A stretch of DNA of 64,000 nucleotides from Thorsellia kenyensis (GTDB lineage Bacteria > Pseudomonadota > Gammaproteobacteria > Enterobacterales > Thorselliaceae). Under the pieces are notes generated by a model. The model did no database searches. It had not been told where the DNA came from and saw only the letters and a program-made list of their open reading frames with translations. This document shows positions 36,424-45,859 of this stretch, piece after piece; position 1 is the stretch's first letter; each line of letters begins with the position of its first letter. Position numbers and translations under genes: made by a program. The DNA lies in the NCBI RefSeq assembly GCF_042432445.1, contig NZ_JBHLXE010000052.1, positions 1 to 64,000 of the forward strand, given 5' to 3'.

Positions 36424-37407
36424 ATGTCTGAAACAGACCAGTCTAACACGCTTAAATATAAAATTGCTGAGACATTTAATGTTGAAGCACCAGAGCAGTT
36501 ATACGTAGAAGCATTTAGCAACGATAAGACATCAACAGCAATTCCTAAACTTGATAACGATTATGTTTTTAGAAAAGAGGAATTACGTGATGTTTTAGCC
36601 TATTTGTCTCATCCAGAAGGTGATGGAATGTATATTACAGGACCAACAGGATCAGGCAAAACAAGTCTTATCTGCCAAGTAGCTGCAAGACTTAATTGGC
36701 CAGTACAGCAAGTCAATGCACACGGACGTTTGGAATTAAGTGACTTAATCGGTTTCTTATCTCTAGTAAATGGCAACATGGTATTTGTCGAAGGCGCTTT
36801 AACAAAAGCAGTTCGCCACGGACATATACTTATCATAAATGAAATGGATTTAGCTGAACCTTCTGAACTAGCAGGCCTTAATGATTTACTTGAAGGTGCG
36901 CCTTTAATTCTCACTCAAAATGGTGGCGAAATCATCTACCCTCACCCGAAATTTAGATTTATTGCAACTGGTAATAGCTCAGGCAGTGGCGATACATCAG
37001 GTTTATATCAAGGGGTAATGCAACAAAACCTTGCTTTTATGGACAGGTTTAGAATGTTGGAGGTAAATTATCCTGATGCGAGTATAGAAATTGATATCCT
37101 TTCAAAGGTTGCGCCAGACTTGCCTGAAGCATTCAGAGTTAACATGGTAAAAATAGCCAACGATATTAGAAGGCTATTTATTGGTAGTCACAATAGTAGT
37201 GCTGAATTAAGCATTACTTTATCAACTCGAACCTTAATTCGTTGGGCTAAATTAACCTTAGCATTTAAGGGGGCACCAAATGCTTTAGAATATGCACTTA
37301 CAAGATCATTAACAGCTAGAGCCTTACCTGAACAACGTGAAGCGATTCATCGTATTGCCGCTGATACATTCGGAGAAATTTGGAAAAATACATCTAAACA
37401 ACCCTAA
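36424..37407 (+). CDS. CobS-like AAA+ ATPase (MoxR group)
   Basis: This AAA+ ATPase has Walker A GPTGSGKT (73-80), a Walker-B-like LIINEMDLAEP, sensor TGNSSGSGD and an arginine-finger-type FMDRFRML. It belongs to the MoxR/CobS group that usually works with a von Willebrand factor A partner. Such a partner is encoded two genes downstream (38866-40692). The order bet-exo-cobS-DUF3150-cobT is known from SXT/R391-type ICEs. The job of the pair there is not established; CobS refers to similarity with cobaltochelatase, not to cobalamin synthesis. Confidence 0.85.
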   Translation: MSETDQSNTLKYKIAETFNVEAPEQLYVEAFSNDKTSTAIPKLDNDYVFRKEELRDVLAYLSHPEGDGMYITGPTGSGKTSLICQVAARLNWPVQQVNAHGRLELSDLIGFLSLVNGNMVFVEGALTKAVRHGHILIINEMDLAEPSELAGLNDLLEGAPLILTQNGGEIIYPHPKFRFIATGNSSGSGDTSGLYQGVMQQNLAFMDRFRMLEVNYPDASIEIDILSKVAPDLPEAFRVNMVKIANDIRRLFIGSHNSSAELSITLSTRTLIRWAKLTLAFKGAPNALEYALTRSLTARALPEQREAIHRIAADTFGEIWKNTSKQP

Positions 37408-37672
37408 ACAAACAGCATACTATTCTAAACATCAGTAAAATTTTACTGTTCAACCCAAGTAATCCCTCCTATAGCTTTGATCCATAATCCATCATGATAA
37501 TTAACCCTATATCACCTAATATTTAATAGACCAGTCTAGCGTTTATTGTCATATATACACTGCAATTTTCGGTCATCATTAAGTGATTAATTTGATGAAA
37601 ATAAAGATATCAATTGCATTTAGTTAAGGGATTATCTTGCACAGCTATCAACAAATAAAAAGGAAATTTGCT

Positions 37673-38749
37673 ATGAGTATAAAACATCTTGATAAACTGG
37701 TTATTTGTCACATTGATTGTTCCATTTGGAGTGGTCGTAAAAAACTCAGACCTGAAGACTTTCGTCTCCCTGATGGGACTTTATTACCACCGACTGAAGT
37801 CGCTAGTCTTGGCAGTAAAAAAATATGCGATCCTGAAGCGCTTAATCACTTTGAGAGACTCAAAAAAGAAGCTCAACGCCAATGCGAATTAGTTGGCGTT
37901 AAATTCCTAGGGGGATATGCTATTCCTGAAAACCTTATCAATAGCATTATTCCTGAACTTGACCGTATAGGACAAGAATTCATGCATCATAAGCATCTAT
38001 TTCTGGCAAATTACGATAGTGTAACAAAAGGCTGGGTTGAAAAACACCCTAATTTTGCTGAAGCTATCGCTAGAGCAATTTCGCCAATACAGGATGTGCA
38101 AGAACGTTTTCAGTTTAACTATACCTTGTACAGGATGAAGCCCGCCAAGCAAAAAACCGAGTTAGAAAATAAAGTCTCAGGAATGGGTATGACTTTATTT
38201 AATGAAATTGCACGAGATGCTAATGAATTATTTAGGTTATCAGTTGCAGGTAAAGAGCAGCTGAGCCAACGGGCAATTAATCCTTTAAAGCGAATTCACA
38301 ATAAACTTAATGGACTATCATTTTTAGACAATCGCGTCCAACCCGTCGTTGATACCTTATCAGGGTTATTAAATCGCTTCCCCGCAAATGGAGCGGTGAC
38401 TGGTAGCTTATTTCATGAAACTGTCTCTACAATTTTAATGTTAACCGATCCTGAAAAATTAAAAATGCATGCAGAAACTTTTCTTAACTCGACAAGTATG
38501 GTAATCGCAAATCATGAAGATAAAGAAAATTCTTTAATTTCTAACTCTAATCATCCATTAAGGACAAAGACAAACGAGGTAAATTCTATTAAAGAATTAA
38601 AGCGAACAACGCATATTTCAAAATCATCCGATGCTAAAGGTAATCAATCTAATCCTGATGCTTCTAGCCGTACAATCGATAACAACAAAGCAAAAGATGA
38701 TAGTGTCAAAATAAACAAAATGAACAAGAAACAATCACACTATTTCTAA
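37673..38749 (+). CDS. DUF3150-family protein
   Basis: I choose ATG 37673, eight bases after AAGGAAA, rather than an upstream in-frame TTG. The 358-residue product begins MSIKHLDKLVICHIDCSIWS, then KKLRPEDFRLPDGTLLPP and LGSKKICDPEALNHFERLKK, the pattern of DUF3150 proteins found between cobS- and cobT-like genes in ICEs. The last about 90 residues are Lys/Asn/Ser-rich and probably disordered. No enzymatic motif is seen. Its place suggests a third component of the AAA+/VWA pair. Confidence 0.75.
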   Translation: MSIKHLDKLVICHIDCSIWSGRKKLRPEDFRLPDGTLLPPTEVASLGSKKICDPEALNHFERLKKEAQRQCELVGVKFLGGYAIPENLINSIIPELDRIGQEFMHHKHLFLANYDSVTKGWVEKHPNFAEAIARAISPIQDVQERFQFNYTLYRMKPAKQKTELENKVSGMGMTLFNEIARDANELFRLSVAGKEQLSQRAINPLKRIHNKLNGLSFLDNRVQPVVDTLSGLLNRFPANGAVTGSLFHETVSTILMLTDPEKLKMHAETFLNSTSMVIANHEDKENSLISNSNHPLRTKTNEVNSIKELKRTTHISKSSDAKGNQSNPDASSRTIDNNKAKDDSVKINKMNKKQSHYF

Positions 38750-38813
38750 ACATGATAAATGAGGAATAGTGATTAATTGAATGAATCTTGGCAGTACCAT
38801 TTACTTAATTCAA

Positions 38814-38841
38814 AAGGTCAACTTTATGTTGGCCTTTTTTT
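38814..38841 (+). terminator. Rho-independent terminator between the DUF3150 and cobT-like genes
   Basis: AAGGTCAAC TTTAT GTTGGCCTT and a run of seven T lie 25 bp before the cobT-like start. It would lower transcription of the VWA gene relative to its partners. Confidence 0.85.
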
Positions 38842-38865
38842 ATCCATTTTCAAAAAGGAGTTTTT

Positions 38866-40692
38866 ATGAAAACGCCAATTCAAAATGCTTTACCTATCGT
38901 TGCGGCTGCGTATGGAGAAAAATTTGGCATACAAGTTCTTTTCCATGGAAAACAGGCTAAAACAGATGGTAAGACTATCATTCTACCGGCTGTAGAAATC
39001 AATTCACCTAATGATAAAGCGGTGATGTGGGGCTATCTTGCTCATGAAGCTGCACATATTCGTTATACCGATTTTTCTTTAGTCGCTAAGATAAATCAAC
39101 CCATAAAGCATGCTTTACTTAATATTGCAGAAGATATCCGCATAGAACTTTGTCTTGCAAAAACTTATCCTGGTACTCTAAAAACAATTAACGCAGTCAT
39201 TACCCACTTAGTCGAAAGTAAAGAAATTTGTTACCCTAAACAAGATAGTCCAGTTAATCTTTTACAAATGATGTGTTTGTTAACACTTCGTTTGAATTGT
39301 TTAAAGCAAACTGCACTAGCACCTATCCAAAAACAAGTTGAGGATGAAATGATTAAAGTATTTCCTGAACATTTCAATCAGTTTTTAATGGCTCATTTCA
39401 TGAAGGTCCCTAACCTATCGTCTACTCAAGAAGCACTAGATTGGGTAAATGTATTACTGTCAAATGTCCTCTCTTTGCCAGAACAAAAAAATGAGGGATA
39501 TGGTTCAAAGCACCAACACAATAAGAAAATAGAGCCATCTATATCACAATCGAATAGCAAATCAAATGATTTCGATTTACCTAATTCAAAATCCAATAAT
39601 GACAATGAGACTAAACAACAATCAAATCAAAAAAGACCATCAATTTTACCAGACGAAGATAAAAAATATGAGATGGATAATCAAATTGCTGATCAGAACC
39701 CAGATAGCCCTAATCACAATTCTCGTGAAGATAACTATCCCTCTCTAAAATCAGGCAATCAGCATCCAAAAGAAGTACATAAATGTTTTGAAAAAATAGC
39801 TTCTGCAATAATCAATGCCCATCCTGATGATATTCAAGAAGACATCTTTACTAAAGTGGCTAATAAAATCAATCGAGTTGCCAAGAAATCGGTTAAAAAA
39901 TCGGTTGTGGACATCAGTAAAGTAGAAATTGCAAGAGCATATAATGGCAAAGCTGAATTAAATTCAATTAAACTTGCAATGAAAGAGTCCTCACTTTTAA
40001 GGCTTAGATTAAGAAATTGGTTAGTATCATTACAACAGACTAAACCAGTTCCAAAACAAAAGGGACAACGCTTAATGACTAAAAGACTTGGCCTTTCTCA
40101 AGCTGGTGAAACTCGAATTTTTCAGCAGCATACCTTTAAAACTGCCCCAAATGCTGATATTCATTTACTTGTTGATAGGTCTTCTTCAATGAATCGAATC
40201 ACAAATATACACAACACAACAAGGAGCTACAGTGACATAGCAAATCAAGCCGCATTATCATTAGCGCTTGCACTTGAGGGTATCGTTGGAATCAGTTTAG
40301 CGGTGACCTATTTTGGAAAAGCAGGAAATACTCCAGCTTTAACCTCTGTGCTTCGCCCTAATGAACTTGTTAGTACAAATGCAAGTAAATTTTATCAATA
40401 TGCTAATGGTAACACGCCCATGGCTGAGGGGATTTGGTTTGCAGTTCATGACTTACTTAAGCAAAAAAATAAACGAAAAATCATTATCGTTGTTACAGAC
40501 GGTAAACCCTCTTGTACAGAACAGGCTTTAGAAATCATAAAGATGTGTGGCGAAAATAGGTTTGAAATAATTGGTATTGGAATTCAGGAAGAGTACGTAA
40601 GGACGCTTTTTCCTCATAGTATCGTAATTAATGATCCTGCTCAATTAAAAAACGAGCTATTCAAGACACTTAAAAATATTTTAACCCTCTAA
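38866..40692 (+). CDS. CobT-like von Willebrand A protein with HExxH motif
   Basis: This 608-residue protein has three parts. Residues 1-210 contain HEAAHIRYTDF (60-70) and NIAEDIRIE, the zincin-like N-terminal unit of CobT/VWA proteins. About 215-305 is a low-complexity Asn/Ser/Gln/Lys linker. From about 420 the VWA domain shows the metal site DRSSSMN, a later NTPMAEG threonine position and TDGKPSC. It should form a chelatase-like complex with the CobS-like ATPase at 36424-37407. AAAAAGGAG precedes the ATG. Substrate unknown. Confidence 0.82.
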   Translation: MKTPIQNALPIVAAAYGEKFGIQVLFHGKQAKTDGKTIILPAVEINSPNDKAVMWGYLAHEAAHIRYTDFSLVAKINQPIKHALLNIAEDIRIELCLAKTYPGTLKTINAVITHLVESKEICYPKQDSPVNLLQMMCLLTLRLNCLKQTALAPIQKQVEDEMIKVFPEHFNQFLMAHFMKVPNLSSTQEALDWVNVLLSNVLSLPEQKNEGYGSKHQHNKKIEPSISQSNSKSNDFDLPNSKSNNDNETKQQSNQKRPSILPDEDKKYEMDNQIADQNPDSPNHNSREDNYPSLKSGNQHPKEVHKCFEKIASAIINAHPDDIQEDIFTKVANKINRVAKKSVKKSVVDISKVEIARAYNGKAELNSIKLAMKESSLLRLRLRNWLVSLQQTKPVPKQKGQRLMTKRLGLSQAGETRIFQQHTFKTAPNADIHLLVDRSSSMNRITNIHNTTRSYSDIANQAALSLALALEGIVGISLAVTYFGKAGNTPALTSVLRPNELVSTNASKFYQYANGNTPMAEGIWFAVHDLLKQKNKRKIIIVVTDGKPSCTEQALEIIKMCGENRFEIIGIGIQEEYVRTLFPHSIVINDPAQLKNELFKTLKNILTL

Positions 40693-40910
40693 AACCATAA
40701 CATGAGATAAGGCAAGTGTATGTTTTAATCAACTTGTCTTATCTGTGTTAACTTCCTAATTTAGGTTAATTAGATTTATTATCTTTTAATACCCCTAAAT
40801 TACTAATTTTAAATTATTTATTTACATTATTTTTTTACTTACCTTAATCATTTAATGAACTTTTTAACACATGATTAATGACTAGACTTAACTAAGTGAG
40901 AGATAAATAC

Positions 40911-42215
40911 ATGATAAATGATAAATTTGAAATTGATTACAATCTGTATAACTTGTTATTCCAGCATGTATCATTACTACAAGCTAAATATACAAGATTA
41001 CAACCTGTTAGAATGGATTTTTACTATATCAAAGATTCAGATCTACAAAAAGAACGAAATAAAAACTTAGACCTTTCAGACATGCACAAGCTTGCAAACA
41101 CACTTATGACTAAAAACCTAATTGTAGCTTATCAATGGGTTCCAGAATATGCTGAAGATTCAGGGCTGCATTTTCATGCTGCATTTTATATTAATCGTCA
41201 AGTTTTCTTAAATACCTTTACTGCAACACAAGCAGCTAAAGATTGTTGGTTTGATATTACAGGTCAACAAGGAAGAGTCAATGAATGTAGAAATAAAAAC
41301 TACAAACGAAAACTGAGTGAATTACTATACGACAGTGCTCAAGGATATAAGAATTTACTCTTCGCACTGAGTTATCTAGCTAAATCAGAACAAAAAATTA
41401 AATTCAATAACGGTCAGCATGCTATATTTCTAAGCGAGATAAACGAACCAAGTCCTAGAGGAAAAAAACGCGCTAAAACAGCAGAAAATCTCAATAAACA
41501 TTTACCAAAAAATCTTTTAAAATTCATATCAAGTGCACCGATATTATTTTTTTCTCCTCTAAAAAAAAATATTAATGAAGCTGAAAGAAATATTCATAAT
41601 CTGGAAATTTTTACTCAACTCACTAACAATGCTGATGCTATAAGAGAACAGCACTCAAAAATATATCCAATAACGCTTTTTTTTCACAATGACCACATTT
41701 TTTCAGCAAAACAGGATAAAAAGAAAAAGACCATCTTGTATCAGTTAGCTATGTTTTTTAATCAACTCATTGAGTCAAAAGAAATTGTAGCTTATCAATG
41801 TGCTCCAAAGGAGGATGCAGAGAATAAAATGGTCATTAAAACAATTTTTTATCTCAATGAAACAGCAATAAAAAATACTACAGCATTTTTGAAAAATGTA
41901 GATTTTTTTTGGGTTAAATTGAGTCAAAGAAAAGGAAAAATTGAAAACATTTCAACCACTATAAGCGGAATAACTTACTTTCATAACTTTTGTTTCTATG
42001 TTGAAGATCAAATGCATATAGCGATTATCCATGCGATAAGCCTACTAAGTATCGAATATGGTACTATTTATTATGAGCAAAATACGCCTGTTATCTTACA
42101 ATCAACTTTTAAACATGATGTTAATGCTAAAAACAAGCTTACTTTTTTAAATAGAAACTGGATTAAAAACCTAATTTTTTTTAAAGAACTTATTAAACCG
42201 AACATGAACAAATAA
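40911..42215 (+). CDS. YagK/inovirus Gp2-like replication protein with internal duplication
   Basis: From ATG 40911 (GAGAG upstream; an in-frame GTG at 40896 is possible) the product has 434 residues. The first half resembles YagK/YfjJ proteins of P4-like islands, with KYTRLQPVRMDFYY, IVAYQWVPE and the HUH-like LHFHAAFYIN. The second half repeats the layout in diverged form: KIYPITLFFHND, LIESKEIVAYQCAPK, TIFYLNETAIKNT, RKGKIENIS. The histidine motif is lost in the second copy (MVIKTIFYLN). Rolling-circle-type replication initiation is the usual guess for the family, and is unproven. Confidence 0.65.
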   Translation: MINDKFEIDYNLYNLLFQHVSLLQAKYTRLQPVRMDFYYIKDSDLQKERNKNLDLSDMHKLANTLMTKNLIVAYQWVPEYAEDSGLHFHAAFYINRQVFLNTFTATQAAKDCWFDITGQQGRVNECRNKNYKRKLSELLYDSAQGYKNLLFALSYLAKSEQKIKFNNGQHAIFLSEINEPSPRGKKRAKTAENLNKHLPKNLLKFISSAPILFFSPLKKNINEAERNIHNLEIFTQLTNNADAIREQHSKIYPITLFFHNDHIFSAKQDKKKKTILYQLAMFFNQLIESKEIVAYQCAPKEDAENKMVIKTIFYLNETAIKNTTAFLKNVDFFWVKLSQRKGKIENISTTISGITYFHNFCFYVEDQMHIAIIHAISLLSIEYGTIYYEQNTPVILQSTFKHDVNAKNKLTFLNRNWIKNLIFFKELIKPNMNK

Positions 42216-42323
42216 TTGATTTAAAAACACAATTAAATTTAAAAATAATCTTAGACCTATAACATGATTTAGATGCAAATTATGTATCGTTTTTTTCACC
42301 CATTTTTAAATTAATTAGGAGAC

Positions 42324-42926
42324 ATGTTTATGACAAAAGAAGTATCTTTAGAAAGGATGTTTAATATTTTATTTGAACAGGTAAAGGCAGGTATTGGGCC
42401 TCTTGATTCAGCAGAAGAGCTGGCATTTCAATACCAGAATTCACACGAATCTATTGAAAATGCCTTAGCAGAGTTAATTTCCACAGAGTCAATGAAAGCA
42501 GCAGGGACAGGTTTTATCACAGGCCTTGGCGGTTATGCCTCTCTACCAATCACTTTACCTAGTAACCTGATTGGCGTACTGTTTATTCAAATGAGATTAA
42601 TTACTACCATTGCGTTGATAAAAGGTATTTCAACAGATGATCCTAGACTAAAAATTTTAGTCTTAGGTTGTCTATGTGGTGAGTTATACAAAACATCAAT
42701 TTCAAAATTGCTACATACGAAATTATGTGTCAATTCATCTGCAAAATTTGCCTTACAGCTCACTAAACATATTACTGATTCATTAGTAAATAAATGCTTA
42801 ACCCACTCATTTAAACATATAACAAAATTCATTCCTTTAGTTGGTGGTTTTATCAGTGGAGGGATTGATTATACCAATACCAGAATCATTGGTAATACTG
42901 CAAAATCTATTTTGTGCGGGAAATAA
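42324..42926 (+). CDS. EcsC-family protein
   Basis: This 200-residue protein is of the EcsC family (about residues 15-190), membrane-associated, with a glycine-rich hydrophobic centre: GTGFITGLGGYASLPITLPS and IGVLFIQMRLITTIALIKG, then FIPLVGGFISGGIDY near the end. Function of the family is unclear. In integrative islands EcsC genes often accompany Ras-like or dynamin-like GTPases, and a GTPase gene lies 1.5 kb away here. The start could be either of two close ATGs after AGGAG. Confidence 0.8.
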   Translation: MFMTKEVSLERMFNILFEQVKAGIGPLDSAEELAFQYQNSHESIENALAELISTESMKAAGTGFITGLGGYASLPITLPSNLIGVLFIQMRLITTIALIKGISTDDPRLKILVLGCLCGELYKTSISKLLHTKLCVNSSAKFALQLTKHITDSLVNKCLTHSFKHITKFIPLVGGFISGGIDYTNTRIIGNTAKSILCGK

Positions 42927-43039
42927 AAAAATAGCTAAGTAACCTACTAACTATATTTATCTATAGCTAGTAGGTCAAATGTAGTCTAAAATACCCAGAA
43001 TTATTTACAGGGTCTCTTATTTTATTCTATCGATACAAT

Positions 43040-44269
43040 TTATTTTTTTGAGGCTATGTCGTATAAGTGAAGATCATTTTCAATTAGTATGCCATACAAA
43101 AAAGGAATTTCAGTACTCGATGTACTTGGGCCATATTTTTTGTAAAGTTGGTTACATACCTTTATGGCAATGCCTTCTTCAACATCTGCTTGACCAATAA
43201 CGTCAAAAGCATTATTTTTACAGTAATAGTCACCAAAATCATCATTATTAATTTTAGTGAGTAGTGACTCCCTAACATAATTATAAATACCCATGTTGGT
43301 GCTATTTACTAATTCAATTGCGCTAGTTAGCTTTTCATCAATATTATTTTCTTGATACGATGCCATGTTTGAAACATCTCCCTGAAATTCTTGTTCATCA
43401 GCAGCATTTTTTTCAGATTCAGAAGATTCAACGATTTGTTGTGCGCTCATTAACTCAAACATATCAATATTATTTTTTTTGGCATATAGCTCTATTAAGG
43501 CATCTGAGTTTTTTACTATCTTACCTTTAAAAAAATTATCAGCAATTAATTGAACTACATGTTCTCTTATCTTGGTATCTAGATACGGTGAAGGAAATTC
43601 TTCTGTTAATCTCAAATAGATTTCATCTATAATCAATTTGTCTTGTTCTGCTTTTTCAATACGAAGGCGTCTTAATTCTGCTTGTTCAGCAATAATTTCA
43701 ATCTCTTCATTGGTGAAAGTTATATCAAAAGGTTTTTCTAAGCCCGCAGCGTAAATAAGATACTTAACTAGATCAACACGTGTATTTTCTATACTATCTT
43801 CGTAATACTCGATCCCGATTTTTTCACCATCATTCATAGGAAAAACCAAATAAGGCACACCTGTAGTACTTAAATTGACAGGTTCACCTTCTTTATTTTC
43901 AAATTCAAAAAAAACATCAGCAGTACAAGTATATGAATTCACATCTTTGTCAACTTCATTTGTAATGATATTGTCGAAGCTAATATTTACGCTATTTAGT
44001 AGTTGTAAAAAATTCTCATTATCCTCATGAAACAATTTATTATTAGGTACCGATACGCCTCCTAATTTCAACAAATCAAGGGCATCATTAAAATCCTTTA
44101 GTTCATATTTATTGTTATACCTAAAATAGTACTCTGAAGTATCCGCTTGTTTATAAGCACTTTTTAATAAATTAAGTGCTTCTTCATTGGTACAGCTGAC
44201 TTCTTCTTTGCCACACCCTAGAAGTAAAAATGAAATGGCCACGATAGGTAATAATTTTATTGATTTCAT
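43040..44269 (-). CDS. Putative lipoprotein of unknown function
   Basis: The start MKSIKLLPIVAISFLLLGCG (AGAGAC upstream) is a lipoprotein signal, with the lipobox LLGC giving Cys19 as the lipid anchor. An ATG ten codons upstream is less likely. The remaining 390 residues are acidic, Asn/Glu-rich and partly coiled (about 190-240, RRLRIEKAEQDK). No enzyme motif is seen. It is convergent with the EcsC gene and reads in the same direction as the GTPase gene, 194 bp from it. It may be the envelope component of an EcsC/GTPase set, by neighbourhood only. Confidence 0.7.
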   Translation of the reverse strand: MKSIKLLPIVAISFLLLGCGKEEVSCTNEEALNLLKSAYKQADTSEYYFRYNNKYELKDFNDALDLLKLGGVSVPNNKLFHEDNENFLQLLNSVNISFDNIITNEVDKDVNSYTCTADVFFEFENKEGEPVNLSTTGVPYLVFPMNDGEKIGIEYYEDSIENTRVDLVKYLIYAAGLEKPFDITFTNEEIEIIAEQAELRRLRIEKAEQDKLIIDEIYLRLTEEFPSPYLDTKIREHVVQLIADNFFKGKIVKNSDALIELYAKKNNIDMFELMSAQQIVESSESEKNAADEQEFQGDVSNMASYQENNIDEKLTSAIELVNSTNMGIYNYVRESLLTKINNDDFGDYYCKNNAFDVIGQADVEEGIAIKVCNQLYKKYGPSTSSTEIPFLYGILIENDLHLYDIASKK

Positions 44270-44462
44270 AAATGTCTCTTTATTATTGTGAATGAACAAA
44301 TGGAAAATCCAGTAATTTAGTGGGAGTAATTAACACTATCTCAATAGCAAGCAATAAAACACGCTAAAATAGCATTAAAGCATTAGAGTAAAACAGGGGA
44401 AGCAGCATCAACCGAACAGTTGAAGCTGTTCCATCCATCAGATTTCATGTACAAAGTATTTA

Positions 44463-45452
44463 TTATTTGAAAATAGCTTTAAATAGCTTTGTTCCTACTT
44501 GAATAATCGTTGGCATATAAGGTTCAATGACTTCCCATTTTTCCTGAGCGAATTCTCTAATATGATCCCAAATACCCTTTTCTGCTTCTTTTTTAGCTTC
44601 TTCACTTACATTTGTTTCATCGACTTCACGAACAAAAGCCTTTTTCTTATTTTTAGGTAAAAGTGCAATGATTCGAGACACTAAGGCTTTTAAATTATAG
44701 CTACTGATTTTATTATCATTCGATTTATCAATATCGACTGCGACAGGAACGATATTTTCAATGCTTACATTAAAATCCAGAGCGGCTTGAGCTTTCTTCT
44801 CGTCTAAAATTTCTAAAATGTAATCATTAGGCTGCATTTTTTCAAGATTAAAGTCTCTTTGGGAAGCCACTGCATCAGCTTTAGTCAGAACAAAAACCAC
44901 TGGGCAAGTTTCTGTAAAAGGCGCAAACACTTGTTTATAAGCTTTGATTGATTGGTCATGAGCGCGGCTATCGGCACGAATAGCCCAAATTACGATGTCT
45001 AGATTAGGTATTTGTGCATGATACAAGTCCATATACTCCTCATGCTTTTCGGGATTTTCTCCTATGCCAGGCATATCAGTTATCTGAAATTTACCACTTG
45101 CCGTGGTAATTATTTTACTTTGTGCAGTGGTAGTACATCCCTTTGCACCTGCAGAAGTTTCGAATATCATTTGTCCAAAAAGTGCATTACATAAGCTAGA
45201 TTTACCGATACCAGCCTCTCCTACTATCCCAATTTTAGGTATATAGTTAAGAGTTGAATTAATTTCTTTTAAGATATCTTTAAGTGAGGGATTATTATTT
45301 TTTTCTTTATTTGGTTGTATCTCTTCTTCACTATTTAACGAATCAGCCAACTCGTCAAAGACTTTATTTAAATCTTCCATTTTATTTATTTCTTTGGCGC
45401 TCTCCTCTAATTGCTTAACAACATCATGTAGACTCTGAATCATTTTGTTCAT
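44463..45452 (-). CDS. Ras-like GTPase (YfjP/YeeP type)
   Basis: This 329-residue protein has a full GTPase motif set: G1 GEAGIGKSS (78-86), G2 Thr in KGCTTTAQ, G3 DMPG (126-129) and G4 TKAD near 195. It belongs to the group found in P4-like islands beside EcsC genes, distantly related to Era/septin-like GTPases. The N-terminal 60 residues are helical and acidic. A C-terminal amphipathic end (PTIIQVGTKLFKAIFK) may touch the membrane. It is divergent from the XRE regulator, sharing a 125-bp promoter region. Confidence 0.85.
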   Translation of the reverse strand: MNKMIQSLHDVVKQLEESAKEINKMEDLNKVFDELADSLNSEEEIQPNKEKNNNPSLKDILKEINSTLNYIPKIGIVGEAGIGKSSLCNALFGQMIFETSAGAKGCTTTAQSKIITTASGKFQITDMPGIGENPEKHEEYMDLYHAQIPNLDIVIWAIRADSRAHDQSIKAYKQVFAPFTETCPVVFVLTKADAVASQRDFNLEKMQPNDYILEILDEKKAQAALDFNVSIENIVPVAVDIDKSNDNKISSYNLKALVSRIIALLPKNKKKAFVREVDETNVSEEAKKEAEKGIWDHIREFAQEKWEVIEPYMPTIIQVGTKLFKAIFK

Positions 45453-45529
45453 GTAAACTCCTAATATTAATAATAATTATTATTTATTTTTATCCAATTG
45501 ATGATTAAGCAATTGGGTTACAAATACAA

Positions 45530-45557
45530 CTTACATCTATTAATACTTTACTATAAT
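45530..45557 (+). promoter_or_regulatory. Probable promoter of the XRE gene
   Basis: TATAAT at 45552-45557 with TTACAT or CTTACA 15-16 bp upstream. It precedes the GTG start at 45578 by about 20 bp. Confidence 0.4.
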
Positions 45558-45577
45558 TAAAATGGGTCGTAAATACC

Positions 45578-45859
45578 GTGGAATCATTTAGTAGTTTGTC
45601 ACATGATTTTGTTATGAAAAGAATATCAGCAAATCACGATTCAGACGGTGTATTAGTCCTACTGGGTCATGCCGTCCGTAACAGACGAAAAGAACTAAAA
45701 ATCAGCCAAGAAGAACTTGCTGCACTTGCAGGTATTGACCGTTCACATATGGGAAAAATCGAGCGAGGTGAACGTAACGTGACCATCCTCAATGTCATCA
45801 GAATAGCTAATGCTTTTAACTGTAGACCTTCAGAATTACTAGCAGACGCAGATTTGTGA
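45578..45859 (+). CDS. XRE-family regulator (controller-protein-like)
   Basis: This small helix-turn-helix protein carries the core LGHAVRNRRKELKISQEELA, AGIDRSHMGKIERGERNVTI and ANAFNCRPSELLAD, similar to Cro/C proteins that time restriction genes. The start is uncertain: GTG 45578 gives 93 residues, ATG 45614 gives 81; neither has a good ribosome binding site. A palindrome of the C-box kind overlaps its stop codon and a matching half-site (TGTCACA, 45597-45603) lies near its start, hinting at autoregulation. It lies 0.64 kb before hsdM, on the same strand. Confidence 0.8.
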   Translation: MESFSSLSHDFVMKRISANHDSDGVLVLLGHAVRNRRKELKISQEELAALAGIDRSHMGKIERGERNVTILNVIRIANAFNCRPSELLADADL

